A DNA stretch of 64,000 bases from Parasphingorhabdus flavimaris. GTDB lineage: Bacteria > Pseudomonadota > Alphaproteobacteria > Sphingomonadales > Sphingomonadaceae. Made by a program: the position numbers and the translations under genes. Shown here piece after piece: positions 9,059 to 18,422 of the stretch (its first letter is position 1; the number at the start of each line of letters is the position of its first letter). The stretch lies in contig NZ_JABWMH010000003.1 of NCBI RefSeq assembly GCF_013371215.1, forward strand, positions 741,370-805,369. The letters are read 5' to 3'. Under the pieces are notes generated by a model. The model did not search any database. It worked only from the letters and a program-made list of their open reading frames with translations, and was not told the DNA's origin.

Positions 9059-10116
9059 GCTCCTGCTCGCTTTGCGGCTTCCCAGCCGGCTATTGCCAAT
9101 GGGGTGACCCGATCCGACATTTCGGCGGCTGCCGCGCTATTGGCGGTGCCGTCGGCAACGCGCTTCCGGATGCCTTGCAAAATCGCGGCAATGCGGAAGA
9201 GATTATAGGCGAGATACCAGTCCATCGGCGGCAGTTCTTTCATACCCGACTTCTCGCAATAGCGGGCAATCGCTTCTTCGCGCGACGGAATACCGAGCGC
9301 TTCCAGATCGACGCCCTTGAGGCCGCTGCGGCCTTCCGGCTCCATTTCATAGGACATCAGCCAGTAAGCGAAATCGGCAATCGGATCACCCAGCGTCGAG
9401 AGTTCCCAGTCGAGAACGGCGATCACCTTGGGTTCGTCATGGGCAAAGATCATATTGTCGAGACGATAGTCGCCATGGACGATGCCAAAGCCTTTCTGCT
9501 CGGGGATGGTCTTGGTGAGCCATTCGATCAGCCGGTCCATTTCCGGAATCTCGTCGATTTCGGACAATTTATATTGCTGCGTCCAGCGGGAAATCTGGCG
9601 TTCGCAATAATTGCCAGGCTTGCCATGCTTCTCCAGCCCCAGTTCAGCCGGGTCGAAGCTGTGCAGCAGGGCCAGATTGTCGATCATTTCATAATAGATC
9701 GCGCGGCGCTCTTCGGGATTGCTGTCGGGCAGCGTGCCTTCCCACAAGGTCCGGCCATCCGCCATGTCCATGACGTAGAACATTGTCCCGATCACGCTGT
9801 CGTCATCACACAGGCCATAAGGCTTGGGGACCGGGAACGGCGTGGGGTCGAGCCCTGCAATCACGCGAAACTCGCGATCAACGGCGTGGGCCGACGGCAG
9901 AAGCTTTCCGAAAGGTTTCTTGCGCAAGACATAGGATTTGTTCGGCGTGTCGATCTTGTAGGTCGGATTGGATTGCCCGCCCTTGAATTTGGTCAGGGTC
10001 AGGGGGCCGGCATAGCCTTCGACATTGGCCTCCATCCAGCGGGCCAGATTCGCTTCGTCCAGTTTGTCTTTTTCCGGCACGTCCATCGTGCCGACCATAT
10101 CAACCTGTGGGTTCAT
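9055..10116 (-). CDS. APH-type phosphotransferase (ACAD10/11 N-domain, LvaA-like)
   Basis: This 353-residue kinase has the aminoglycoside-phosphotransferase fold. It shows the nucleotide-binding [23 protein letters not shown], the catalytic loop [13 protein letters not shown] and the metal motif [15 protein letters not shown]. This branch is not a drug-resistance kinase: it corresponds to the N-terminal domain of eukaryotic ACAD10/11 and to LvaA of levulinate degradation. Those proteins phosphorylate 4-hydroxyacyl-CoA so that a partner acyl-CoA dehydrogenase can eliminate phosphate. The partner dehydrogenase here is the gene at 11226-12527 in the same operon. It overlaps the downstream SDR by four bases and follows the alcohol dehydrogenase by 14 bases. 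Confidence 0.85.
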   Translation of the reverse strand: MNPQVDMVGTMDVPEKDKLDEANLARWMEANVEGYAGPLTLTKFKGGQSNPTYKIDTPNKSYVLRKKPFGKLLPSAHAVDREFRVIAGLDPTPFPVPKPYGLCDDDSVIGTMFYVMDMADGRTLWEGTLPDSNPEERRAIYYEMIDNLALLHSFDPAELGLEKHGKPGNYCERQISRWTQQYKLSEIDEIPEMDRLIEWLTKTIPEQKGFGIVHGDYRLDNMIFAHDEPKVIAVLDWELSTLGDPIADFAYWLMSYEMEPEGRSGLKGVDLEALGIPSREEAIARYCEKSGMKELPPMDWYLAYNLFRIAAILQGIRKRVADGTANSAAAAEMSDRVTPLAIAGWEAAKRAGA

Positions 10117-10130
10117 GGATTCCTCTTTCT

Positions 10131-11216
10131 TTATCCGAAGACGATCACGGAACGGGCCGCATCACCTTTTTTCATTTTATCAAAGCCGTCGTTGATCTGC
10201 TCGAGCGGGATTGTTTCGGCGACGATGCTGTCCAGATCAAGCATCCCGCGCAGATAAAAATCCACCAGCCGGGGAATATCAACCGGGAAGCGATTGGCCC
10301 CCATTAGCACACCCTGCAATTTTTTGCCCGAAAGCAAGTCCATCGCGCTCAGCCCGACCTTGTGATCGAGCGGCATCATGCCGAGTATGGTCGCCGTGCC
10401 TCCGCGCTTGAGCGAACCGACTGCCAGGTCACCGGAAGCCGGACGCCCGACCGCCTCGATCGCATGATCGACGCCACCCTTGGTGAGCTCGACTATCTGC
10501 TCAGCCGCATCGTCGGCAGCCGCATCGATCACGTCGGTCGCACCCAGCTTGATCGCCAGATCGCGTTTTTCCTTGATCGGGTCCGCAGCGATAATCCGGC
10601 CAGCACCCGCAATTTTAGCGGCATTGATGGTCGCCAGACCGACCCCGCCGCAACCAACGACCGCCACTGTTTCACCAGGTGTCACCGCGCAGGCGTTGAA
10701 GATGGTGCCCGCGCCGGTGGTCACCGCGCAGCCGATGACGGCAGCGCGATCCAGCGGCATGTCCGGATCGATCCGCACACAGGCATGTTCGTGAATCAGC
10801 ATCTGTTCGGCAAAGGCCGAAAGATTGAGCATCTGCCCGACGGTCGATCCGTCCGGACGGGTGATCCGCGGCGCGTCATCGGGGCTCCGCCGGGTGTCGG
10901 CGCCGAGGCACAGGGACATCCGGCCGGATACGCAAAATTCGCAATGGCCGCAAAAAGCCGACAGACAGCTGACCACCGCATCACCAACGGCGACGGTGCG
11001 GACTTCGCTTCCGATAGCCTCGACGATCCCCGCCGCCTCGTGGCCCGGAATCGCGGGCAGGGGATGCGGATAGGCGCCATCGATGAAATGGAGATCCGAA
11101 TGGCACAGCCCGCAGGCTGCTGTCCGGATCAACACTTCATGGGGTCCCGGTTTGGAGATTACGACATCCTCAATGACGAGCGGTTTTCCCGCTTCTATCA
11201 GTACTGCTGCTTTCAT
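10131..11216 (-). CDS. Zinc-dependent alcohol dehydrogenase (MDR family)
   Basis: The 361-residue protein has the catalytic zinc ligands in CGLCHSDLHFID and GHEAAGIVE. The structural zinc is bound by four cysteines (CLSAFCGHCEFCVSGRMSLC). The Rossmann fold is marked by VVGCGGVGLATINAAKIAGAGRIIAADP, which indicates NAD use. It belongs to the class III-like medium-chain alcohol dehydrogenases but is distinct from the frmA product at 26657. It lies nine bases downstream of the acyl-CoA dehydrogenase start region in the same leftward run. It probably oxidises a hydroxyl intermediate of the substrate degraded by this operon. The exact substrate cannot be read. Confidence 0.88.
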   Translation of the reverse strand: MKAAVLIEAGKPLVIEDVVISKPGPHEVLIRTAACGLCHSDLHFIDGAYPHPLPAIPGHEAAGIVEAIGSEVRTVAVGDAVVSCLSAFCGHCEFCVSGRMSLCLGADTRRSPDDAPRITRPDGSTVGQMLNLSAFAEQMLIHEHACVRIDPDMPLDRAAVIGCAVTTGAGTIFNACAVTPGETVAVVGCGGVGLATINAAKIAGAGRIIAADPIKEKRDLAIKLGATDVIDAAADDAAEQIVELTKGGVDHAIEAVGRPASGDLAVGSLKRGGTATILGMMPLDHKVGLSAMDLLSGKKLQGVLMGANRFPVDIPRLVDFYLRGMLDLDSIVAETIPLEQINDGFDKMKKGDAARSVIVFG

Positions 11217-11225
11217 TATCTGCTC

Positions 11226-12527
11226 CTAGCGGGTGACGGCGAGATCGCCGGACGAAAAGTCTTCCTTCATCTTGCTGCCGTCGGCGGTCTCGGCATATTT
11301 GCCATATTCCATCTTGGCGATCGTGCGATTGTGTACTTCGTCAGGACCGTCGGCAAGCCGCAGGGTCCGCTGATGCGCATAGGCCTGGGCGAGACCGAAG
11401 TCGTCGGAAACGCCGCCGCCGCCATGGGCCTGGATCGCATCGTCGATAATCTTCAGCGCCATGGTCGGTGCCTGAACCTTGATCATGGCGATCTCGGCCT
11501 TGGCATATTTGTTGCCGACCTTGTCCATCATGTCCGCCGCTTTCAGGCAGAGCAGGCGGCTCATGTCGATGTCGATCCGGGCGCGGGCAACCCGTTCGTC
11601 CCAGACGCTATGTTCGGAAATGCGCTTGCCGAATGCGATGCGCGATTGCAGACGCTTGACCATTTTCTCGAGCGCTTCTTCGGCGACACCGATGGTCCGC
11701 ATGCAGTGATGGATACGACCGGGCCCGAGGCGACCCTGGGCGATTTCAAAACCGCGCCCTTCGCCGAGGATGATATTCGAGGCGGGAACGCGAACGTCCT
11801 TCATTTCGACTTCCATATGGCCGTGTGGCGCATCGTCATAGCCGAACACCGGCAGGTGACGGATGACGTTCACACCGGGGGCATCGGTCGGCATGAGGAT
11901 CTGGGACTGCTGGGTATAGCGGCTGCCTTCGAACGTGGTCTTGCCCATCAAAATGGCAATCTTGCAGCGCGGGTCGCCGAGGCCGGATGACCACCATTTG
12001 CGGCCATTGATCACATATTCATCGCCATCGCGAACGATCGCTGTTTCGATGTTTGTCGCGTCGGAGGATGCCACGGCCGGCTCGGTCATCAGGAAGGCGG
12101 AGCGAAGCTCGCCGTTCATCAGCGGCCGCAGATATTGTTCCTTTTGCTCCAACGTACCGTAGCGGTGGAACACTTCCATATTGCCGGTGTCGGGAGCGGA
12201 ACAGTTGAACACTTCCGAAGAAAAGCCGACGCGGCCCATTTCTTCTGCGCACAAGGCATATTCCAGATTGGTCAGGCCGGGGCCTTCAAATTCGAACGTA
12301 TCGTCAATGTGCGACAGATTCGGATTCGAGGGCGGCATGAAGAGATTCCAGATGCCGGCTTCCTTGGCCTTTTTCTTCTCTTCCTCAATGACTTGCAGGA
12401 CCTTCCAGCGATCACCTGTTGCATCTTCCTTTTGATAGTCAGCGATGCGGGGACGGAGATGGGTATCGATGTGATCGCGAACCCGGTTGCGCCAATATTC
12501 CTGTTTTTCAGTGAGATCGAAATCCAT
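11226..12527 (-). CDS. Acyl-CoA dehydrogenase, ACAD11-like
   Basis: The 433-residue flavoprotein has the acyl-CoA dehydrogenase signatures [38 protein letters not shown] and [43 protein letters not shown]. The DGPDEVH ending, replacing the usual YEGT, is characteristic of the ACAD10/11 branch. That branch acts on 4-hydroxyacyl-CoA together with an APH-type kinase, which is encoded two genes downstream. It is the first gene of the run at 8261-12527, 112 bases downstream of the MFS gene at 12640. The same strand and close spacing allow a common transcript with the MFS/SDR pair. Confidence 0.88.
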   Translation of the reverse strand: MDFDLTEKQEYWRNRVRDHIDTHLRPRIADYQKEDATGDRWKVLQVIEEEKKKAKEAGIWNLFMPPSNPNLSHIDDTFEFEGPGLTNLEYALCAEEMGRVGFSSEVFNCSAPDTGNMEVFHRYGTLEQKEQYLRPLMNGELRSAFLMTEPAVASSDATNIETAIVRDGDEYVINGRKWWSSGLGDPRCKIAILMGKTTFEGSRYTQQSQILMPTDAPGVNVIRHLPVFGYDDAPHGHMEVEMKDVRVPASNIILGEGRGFEIAQGRLGPGRIHHCMRTIGVAEEALEKMVKRLQSRIAFGKRISEHSVWDERVARARIDIDMSRLLCLKAADMMDKVGNKYAKAEIAMIKVQAPTMALKIIDDAIQAHGGGGVSDDFGLAQAYAHQRTLRLADGPDEVHNRTIAKMEYGKYAETADGSKMKEDFSSGDLAVTR

Positions 12528-12639
12528 TCCCCAGCCCTTTTCTTTCTGTCTGCAATTTAACTACACGATTAACTTATCAGAGGCGGCGAGGCTTTGCCAC
12601 AGCGAAAGCCGCGCCGAACGCGTTTTTATTCCGTCTCCG

Positions 12640-14070
12640 TCATTTCACCTTCGGCATGGCTACGGCGAGCTTTGCCACGCGCTCGCCATGGTCCTGTTCG
12701 GTCAGCGGGAACAGGCTGTAGGCCCATGTACCGGCGAGTCCGATCACGGTAACCAGTGACACGAAAATCAAGGCGAGATTGTCGACAATCGCCGGATCCA
12801 CGCTTCCCGGAACCGCCTGCGCGGGCAGCTGGATGAAGGAAATGATCAGGCCCGACAGCAATATGCCCATGCCCCCGACCATCTTCTGCATGAACCACAT
12901 GCCGGAGGAGAACAGGCCTTCGGTGCGTTTGCCGACCGCGAATTCATAGGCGTCTGTCACATCGGCCATCATCGACATGGTCAGGATCATCGCCGAGATG
13001 CTGGCGCCAATGCCGATCACGAGGAAGGTGAAAAGAACGGGAATCAGCGGCGGTGATCCGGGCGGCGGAAAGGCATCGATCATACGCAGCCAGTAAGGGG
13101 CCGTGCCGACGATCACCGCAAACAGCGTAAAAAAGGAAGCCGCCTTGGGTTTGCCGAATTTTTTCGATACCGGCGTGACCAGGATGAATGCCAGAATGAC
13201 CCCGATGAACAACACCGCAGAATAGAGCGTCATTTCCGCCGAGCCGAATTCCCAGACATGGGTGAGCAGATAAGGCGTCATCGAAAACAGCAGCCCCTGA
13301 TTGGTAAAGGCGAATATGCCCGCGAACATCAGCAGCAGAAAGGGCGAAAAGCGGAACGCGGACAGCATTTCCGAGAAGCTTTCGGCGGTCTTTGGCTGGG
13401 TTTTTTCAGCCTTGTACCGGCCAACCATCCGCTTGTGGGTGCCGACGGCCGACACCAGGACGGCAAAGGCCATGATGCTGGCGCCGATGATCGCGAAGGT
13501 CGAATAGCCGTCGATGTTGAGCATTCCGACGGGATATTTTTCGCTGGGGACCAGCAGGACGCCATAAGCAAATACCATGATGCCCAGGCCGCTGGCCCAG
13601 CCGAACAGGGTGCGGTAGCGCAATGTACTGGTCCGTTCATGATAATCGCGGCTGAGTTCCGGCAACAATGCCAGCGAGGGGACTTCGTAAGCCGACAGGG
13701 AAATCCGCACCAGCATCGCCATCGTCAGCAGATAGAAAAACTGGATCGCGGCGCTGGCTTCGGGTGGATGCCACAGCAGCAACCAGGCGGCGGCGATCGG
13801 TATGGCCGCGCCGTATAGCCACGGGTGGCGCCTGCCTATCGGGGTGCGGGTCCGGTCGGTCATCTGGCCGATCAGCGGGTCGATAAATGCGTCCACGAAC
13901 AGGGCGATGGCAATCGCCAGGCTGACGACGTCGGCGCGCATGCCGATAACCTGGTTATAATAGAAGAGCAGGAAAACGGAGAAACCGTTATCCTTGATCC
14001 CGTAGGCCGAAGCCCCGAAGCCGTATAATATTTTGGTTCTGAGCGGGAGCTTGTCGGAAGTGTCTGTCAA
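12640..14070 (-). CDS. MFS transporter, GPH (glycoside-pentoside-hexuronide) cation symporter-like
   Basis: The 476-residue protein has about twelve hydrophobic segments and the GPH/MFS_2 signature near the N-terminus (YGFGASAYGIKDNGF, VDAFIDPLIGQMTDRTRTPIGRRHPW). It is an inner-membrane carrier, presumably a cation symporter. In sphingomonads such carriers often sit beside lipid- or terpenoid-degradation genes rather than sugar genes, which fits the dehydrogenases on both sides. Its start overlaps the stop of the upstream SDR by four bases. The substrate is not deducible; uptake of the compound degraded by the neighbouring enzymes is a reasonable guess. Confidence 0.85.
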   Translation of the reverse strand: MTDTSDKLPLRTKILYGFGASAYGIKDNGFSVFLLFYYNQVIGMRADVVSLAIAIALFVDAFIDPLIGQMTDRTRTPIGRRHPWLYGAAIPIAAAWLLLWHPPEASAAIQFFYLLTMAMLVRISLSAYEVPSLALLPELSRDYHERTSTLRYRTLFGWASGLGIMVFAYGVLLVPSEKYPVGMLNIDGYSTFAIIGASIMAFAVLVSAVGTHKRMVGRYKAEKTQPKTAESFSEMLSAFRFSPFLLLMFAGIFAFTNQGLLFSMTPYLLTHVWEFGSAEMTLYSAVLFIGVILAFILVTPVSKKFGKPKAASFFTLFAVIVGTAPYWLRMIDAFPPPGSPPLIPVLFTFLVIGIGASISAMILTMSMMADVTDAYEFAVGKRTEGLFSSGMWFMQKMVGGMGILLSGLIISFIQLPAQAVPGSVDPAIVDNLALIFVSLVTVIGLAGTWAYSLFPLTEQDHGERVAKLAVAMPKVK

Positions 14071-14903
14071 CGTAGATGCTCCGGCGCGATCGCATCGAGC
14101 ATGCCCGGCACTTCCGGGTTCCAGCTGCCCGGCGTGCCGACCAGCATACCGCCGTCGACCAGCAAATGCGTGCCGGTGACGAAGCCCGCCGCTTCGGACG
14201 CCAGATAGGCGGCTGCTTCGGCGATGTCGCTAGGCACGCCCGGGCGGGCAACCGGCTGCGCGTTGGCAGCGGCCTGGCCGAGCACCGAATTGATCTGCCG
14301 GGCTTCTTCCTTGTTCGCCCCGAGACTGGCAGCAAAAATATTGGTCTGGATGAACCCGGGGCAAATCGCGTTTACCCGGATCTTATACTGGGCCAGTTCG
14401 GCTGCGGCGACCTTGGTCAGATGCAGGACACCGGCCTTGGCCGTGGAATAGGCAATCGGGCCATAGCCGGCCTGAAAAGCACAAATGGAGGCCGTGTTGA
14501 CGATCGCTCCACCGCCGCGTTGCTTGAGATGCGGTGCCGCGTGGCGAATCCCCATCGCGACGGACTTGAGCAGCAAGGCCATGGCAAAATCCCAATCATC
14601 GCCGCTGATCTCGTCGATCGCATCGCGCGGGCCACCGGCGCCTGCATTGTTGAACAGAATATCGATGCCGCCGGTTTTTTCCGCAGCATAGTCCATCAGC
14701 GCCTTGATTTCACTTTCCTGCGTGACATCGCATTTTTGGAAAAGAAACGCATCGCCCAGCGCCGACATCATCGCAATGCCCTCCGCCTCATCGATATCGC
14801 CCATGACGACCGTGGCGCCCTCACGCAGAAAAAGTTCAACGCTTGCTCGTCCAATACCCGATGACCCGCCGGTTATCACGGCGGTCTTGCCTTTAAATCG
14901 CAT
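14067..14903 (-). CDS. Short-chain dehydrogenase/reductase (SDR)
   Basis: This 278-residue classical SDR shows TGGSSGIGRA, NNAGAGGP, NTASICAFQ, YSTAKAG and the C-terminal GFVTGTHLLVDGGM. It is the first gene of the leftward arm and is coupled to the MFS gene by a four-base ATGA overlap. It is divergent from the acyl-CoA dehydrogenase at 15135, with 231 bases between them that hold palindromic operator candidates. It likely acts on a hydroxy- or ketoacyl intermediate of the same pathway. Confidence 0.88.
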   Translation of the reverse strand: MRFKGKTAVITGGSSGIGRASVELFLREGATVVMGDIDEAEGIAMMSALGDAFLFQKCDVTQESEIKALMDYAAEKTGGIDILFNNAGAGGPRDAIDEISGDDWDFAMALLLKSVAMGIRHAAPHLKQRGGGAIVNTASICAFQAGYGPIAYSTAKAGVLHLTKVAAAELAQYKIRVNAICPGFIQTNIFAASLGANKEEARQINSVLGQAAANAQPVARPGVPSDIAEAAAYLASEAAGFVTGTHLLVDGGMLVGTPGSWNPEVPGMLDAIAPEHLR

Positions 14904-14980
14904 CCTCTTGCGCTCCCTTTTATCCTGCCAATAAAGCGTTGATGCATTTGTGCGTCAATCACTTGTGCCAACCAATCCTG

Positions 14981-14995
14981 TTTCCGTTACGGAAA
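14981..14995. promoter_or_regulatory. Palindromic operator candidate in the divergent promoter
   Basis: TTTCCG-TTA-CGGAAA is a perfect 6-3-6 inverted repeat located 78 bases upstream of the SDR start and 140 bases upstream of the acyl-CoA dehydrogenase start. Such a site fits a dimeric regulator, but none is encoded nearby. Confidence 0.35.
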
Positions 14996-15104
14996 TCGAA
15001 AGCCTGATCGGTCGCCGAAAAAACATGCGCCTGATTCCCTGATTCTTTTTGACTTCCGACGAAGGGAATCGTTGAATCAATCCACGCATTTATGATAGTC
15101 GAAC

Positions 15105-15122
15105 TTTAATTGATCAATTAAA
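15105..15122. promoter_or_regulatory. 18-bp perfect palindrome before the acyl-CoA dehydrogenase operon
   Basis: TTTAATTGATCAATTAAA is an uninterrupted 18-bp palindrome directly before the AAAGGAAA ribosome site of the gene at 15135. Its position suits a TetR- or FadR-type repressor operator. It could also form an mRNA hairpin next to the ribosome site. The regulator is not in the window. Confidence 0.5.
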
Positions 15123-15134
15123 AGGAAATTCGTG

Positions 15135-16328
15135 ATGTCCGATCTTGAAACATTCCGGGCGGAAACCGCCGCCTGGCTCGAAGCCAATTGTCCGCCAGAG
15201 ATGCGCCAGCCAATGACGAGCGAAGACGATGCCGTCTGGGGTGGCCGCAACGCAACGTTCAAACCGGGCCAGAAAGAATGGCTGGATATCATGGCGGCGA
15301 AAGGGTGGACCGTACCCGACTGGCCGACGGAATATGGCGGCGGCGGATTGTCGCGGGCCGAAGCAAAAGTTCTCGGACAGGAAATGGCCCGGCTCAGATG
15401 CCGTTCGCCCTTGTCGAGCTTTGGCATCTGGATGCTTGGCCCCGCATTGCTGCACTTCGGCACCGAAGCGCAGAAGAAATATTTCCTGCCCCAGATCGCT
15501 CGCGGAGAAATTCGCTGGTGTCAGGGCTATTCCGAACCGGGTTCTGGTTCCGATCTCGCGTCGCTGCAAACCAGCGCGATCGACCAGGGCGATCATTATC
15601 TGGTCAACGGCCAGAAAATCTGGACCAGCTATGCCGATCAGGCCGACTGGATCTTCTGCCTGACGCGCACCGACAAGAACGAGAAGCATAAAGGCATTAC
15701 CTTCCTGTTGTTCGACATGGCCAGCGAGGGCGTCTCGACCAAGCCGATCAAGCTGATCTCCGGTGCATCGCCATTTTGCGAAACTTTCTTTGACGACGTG
15801 AAAGTGCCCAAAACCTATGGTGAAGACGTGTCCGCCATCGTCTATGAGGAAAACAAGGGCTGGGACGTTGCCAAATATCTGCTGGGTCACGAACGCAGCA
15901 TGATTTCCGGTCAGGGCGGCTCGGCTGGCAGTTCGCTGGGCGAGAAATTTGCCGACAAGATCGGCCGCGATGAAATGGGCCGTCTAGACGATCCGATCCT
16001 CCGCGCGAAACTGGCTGACCTCGATATGGAACTGCTCGCCTTCCGCGCGATGGCCGAGCGTTTCGGCGACACGTTCAAGGCAGGCCTCTGCCATCCGGCG
16101 CAACCCAATATGATGAAATATGTCGGCACCGAGCTCAACAAGAGTCGTTACGAACTGATCATGTCCTCTGGCGGCAGCGCGGTTCTGGAATGGGAAAGCG
16201 ATGCCAGCAACGGCGGTCTCACTGCCCGCGACTGGCTGCGGACCAAGGCCAACAGCATCGAGGGTGGCACCAGCGAGGTTATGCTGAACGTCATTTCCAA
16301 ACAGATATTGCGGTTGCCCGGCGCCTAG
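15135..16328 (+). CDS. Acyl-CoA dehydrogenase, large (catalytic) subunit-like
   Basis: From the ATG at 15135 (AAAGGAAA seven bases upstream; a GTG at 15132 is also in frame) the protein has 397 residues. FAD and substrate motifs are seen in YSEPGSGSDLASLQTSA and VNGQKIWTSYADQADWIFCL. Near the C-terminus SIEGGTSEVMLN retains the glutamate in the position of the catalytic base of the YEGT motif. A second, shorter acyl-CoA dehydrogenase follows after 82 bases. Tandem pairs of this kind form heteromeric enzymes in steroid and other cyclic-lipid degradation, which suggests the same here. Confidence 0.9.
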   Translation: MSDLETFRAETAAWLEANCPPEMRQPMTSEDDAVWGGRNATFKPGQKEWLDIMAAKGWTVPDWPTEYGGGGLSRAEAKVLGQEMARLRCRSPLSSFGIWMLGPALLHFGTEAQKKYFLPQIARGEIRWCQGYSEPGSGSDLASLQTSAIDQGDHYLVNGQKIWTSYADQADWIFCLTRTDKNEKHKGITFLLFDMASEGVSTKPIKLISGASPFCETFFDDVKVPKTYGEDVSAIVYEENKGWDVAKYLLGHERSMISGQGGSAGSSLGEKFADKIGRDEMGRLDDPILRAKLADLDMELLAFRAMAERFGDTFKAGLCHPAQPNMMKYVGTELNKSRYELIMSSGGSAVLEWESDASNGGLTARDWLRTKANSIEGGTSEVMLNVISKQILRLPGA

Positions 16329-16410
16329 CAGGGCTCTTTCCGACCACCGTTCCGGCGGAACGGGTTTGCGAGCGTGCTCGCAGTACACAGATCAAGACAA
16401 GGACTAGAAA

Positions 16411-17547
16411 ATGCCTCTTTATTTGAACGATGATCAGAAGATGCTCCACGACAGCGCGGTAGAATTCATGAAGGGCGAGGCACCGGTTTCGCACATGCGC
16501 GAATTCCGTGACAAGCAATGCAAGGACGGCTTCTCGCACGCTTTGTGGAAGCAGTTTGCGGAGATGGGCTTTACCGGCATCTTGATCGGCGAAGACGAAG
16601 GCGGGCTTGGGCTCGGCCATGTCGAAGCGGGTGTCGTGCTGGAAGAAATTGGACGCAATCTCACGCCATCGCCCTTTCTAACCACAGCGGTTGCCGGTGT
16701 CGAAGCGCTCAACGCGGGCGGCAAGGCATTGCGCGACAAATATTTTCCCGGCATCCTTTCCGGGGACACGGTATTGGCGCTGGCCATTGATGAAGGCGCG
16801 AAACATCGTCCCGACCAGATCGGCATGGCGGCGACCCGCGAAGGCAACGGCTTCAAGCTCGACGGCAAGAAGCAGTTCGTGGTCCAGGGCGGTTCGGCCG
16901 ACATGGTCCTCGTCGCAGCGCGGACCAGCGGCAAGGCTGGCGATGAAAAAGGCCTGACGCTTTTCGCGGTCGACACCGGTGCAAAGGGTGTCTCCAGAGA
17001 CAATGCGCGGCTGGTTGACAGCGCGATGGCAGCGCATATGCAATTTGACGGCGTTCTCGTCGACGCCGACGCGGTGGTTGGCGAAGTCGACGACGGCGAC
17101 GCGGTCTTGCGGCGCTTGCTCAATGCCGGTCGCTCCGGTGCCGCAGCCGAAACGCTCGGCGTGGGGTCCGGCGCGATGGATATCACCGTCGACTATATCA
17201 AGGGCCGGAGCCAGTTCGGTTCGCTGATCGGATCGTTCCAGGCGCTGCAGCACCGTATTTCGCATCTCTACAGCGAGATCGAAGTCGCACGGGCCTGCGT
17301 TCTGAAAGCCCAGCAATTGCTCGATGAAGGCTCGGCCAGTGCCGACATGATGGTTTCCGTTGCCAAGGCAAAGGCCGGCAAGGCAACCGCGCTTTCGGTC
17401 AAGGAAGGCGTCCAGATGCACGGCGGCGTCGGCATGACCGACGAATATGATATCGGTCTCTATATGAAGCGCGACCGCGCTCTGCAGGAGTTCATGGGAG
17501 ATGTGAATTATCACACCAATCTCGTCGCTGAAATGCAAGGCTATTAA
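16411..17547 (+). CDS. Acyl-CoA dehydrogenase, small (beta-type) subunit-like
   Basis: The 378-residue protein has the acyl-CoA dehydrogenase fold, with conserved helices around LNDDQKMLHDSAVEFM, GEDEGGLGLGHVEAGVVLEEIG, RSQFGSLIGSFQALQHRI and VQMHGGVGMTDEYDIGLYMKR. In the position where most members have the catalytic glutamate (YEGT) it reads EFMGDVNYH, so it probably lacks the normal base. This is typical of the structural partner in alpha2-beta2 acyl-CoA dehydrogenases such as the steroid FadE pairs. It lies between the catalytic-type gene and an SDR seven bases downstream, indicating one operon. Confidence 0.88.
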   Translation: MPLYLNDDQKMLHDSAVEFMKGEAPVSHMREFRDKQCKDGFSHALWKQFAEMGFTGILIGEDEGGLGLGHVEAGVVLEEIGRNLTPSPFLTTAVAGVEALNAGGKALRDKYFPGILSGDTVLALAIDEGAKHRPDQIGMAATREGNGFKLDGKKQFVVQGGSADMVLVAARTSGKAGDEKGLTLFAVDTGAKGVSRDNARLVDSAMAAHMQFDGVLVDADAVVGEVDDGDAVLRRLLNAGRSGAAAETLGVGSGAMDITVDYIKGRSQFGSLIGSFQALQHRISHLYSEIEVARACVLKAQQLLDEGSASADMMVSVAKAKAGKATALSVKEGVQMHGGVGMTDEYDIGLYMKRDRALQEFMGDVNYHTNLVAEMQGY

Positions 17548-17553
17548 AGGATA

Positions 17554-18351
17554 ATGACGATGGATTTTAACAAGCTATTCTCTCTCGAAGGGCGTGTTGC
17601 TCTCGTCACCGGTGGCCAGCGCGGAATTGGCGCGATGATCACCGAAGGTTTTCTGGCACAGGGCGCCAAGGTCTATATCTCCGGTCGCAAGGCCGATCAG
17701 GGCGAAGCCGCTGCTGCCGAATTCGGCGACAATTGCACCTATATCCAGGGCGATATCTCGACCTATGAAGGTTGCAAGGCACTGGCTGCAGAAATCGCAT
17801 CGCGCGAAGAGAAGCTCGACATATTGGTGAATAATGCCGGTGTCGCATGGGGCGAGGAATATACGTCTTTTTCCGAAGGCGGCTGGGACAAGGTCATGGA
17901 CACCAATGTCAAAGGCCTGTTCTTCCTGACCCAGGCTTTGCATCCGCAACTGAAAGCCGCCGCCAGCTTCGAGCGCCCGGCCAAGGTTATCAATATTGCC
18001 TCGATCGACGGTCTGAGAGTCAACCCGTGGGAAACCTACAGCTATCAGGCGTCCAAGGCGGCGGTGGTCCATTTGACCCGCAAAATGGCGTCCAAGCTGG
18101 TCCAGGAAGATATCATCATGACCGCCATCGCGCCCGGCGCCTTTGCTTCGACCATGAACAAGGCGGCTCGCGATCATGAGGACAAGGTCGAAAAAGGCAT
18201 TCCGGCAAAACGCATCGGTCGCCCCGAAGACATGGCGGCGGCAGCGCTATTCCTCGCCAGCTCGGCCGGTGACTATGTCGTCGGTTCAACGCTTCCCGTC
18301 GATGGCGGCGTCGTCAATGCTGGTAATCCGGGAACCTCGATCGAGGCCTGA
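17554..18351 (+). CDS. Short-chain dehydrogenase/reductase (SDR)
   Basis: The 265-residue SDR shows TGGQRGIGAM, NNAGVAWG, NIASIDGLRVNPWETYSYQASKAA (Ser, Tyr and Lys of the active site) and DYVVGSTLPVDGG. Two ATGs (17554 and 17560) are possible; AAGG at 17547-17550 is better placed for the second, which removes two residues. It follows the acyl-CoA dehydrogenase pair by six bases and ends that operon. It probably oxidises the 3-hydroxyacyl-CoA that follows the dehydrogenation and hydration steps. Confidence 0.9.
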   Translation: MTMDFNKLFSLEGRVALVTGGQRGIGAMITEGFLAQGAKVYISGRKADQGEAAAAEFGDNCTYIQGDISTYEGCKALAAEIASREEKLDILVNNAGVAWGEEYTSFSEGGWDKVMDTNVKGLFFLTQALHPQLKAAASFERPAKVINIASIDGLRVNPWETYSYQASKAAVVHLTRKMASKLVQEDIIMTAIAPGAFASTMNKAARDHEDKVEKGIPAKRIGRPEDMAAAALFLASSAGDYVVGSTLPVDGGVVNAGNPGTSIEA

Positions 18352-18376
18352 ATCCAGACTGACGCTTGACGAGATA

Positions 18377-18416
18377 CCCTCCAGACTGTATTAATTCAAT
18401 AATACAGTCTGGAGGG
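18377..18416. promoter_or_regulatory. Perfect 17-bp hairpin that buries a ribosome binding site
   Basis: The arms CCCTCCAGACTGTATTA (18377-18393) and its exact complement (18400-18416) enclose six bases. The right arm ends in GGAGGG, which is the only Shine-Dalgarno sequence for the lipoprotein ATG at 18423, seven bases on. When folded the ribosome site is fully paired with CCCTCC. No run of T follows, so it is a poor intrinsic terminator. It could act as a translational switch, an RNase III site, or the end structure of the upstream transcript. Confidence 0.7.
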
Positions 18417-18422
18417 ATTTTC

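Noticed and set aside
10362..11990. 542-codon plus-strand frame
   Set aside because: It crosses two well-supported minus-strand genes and has no recognisable domain.
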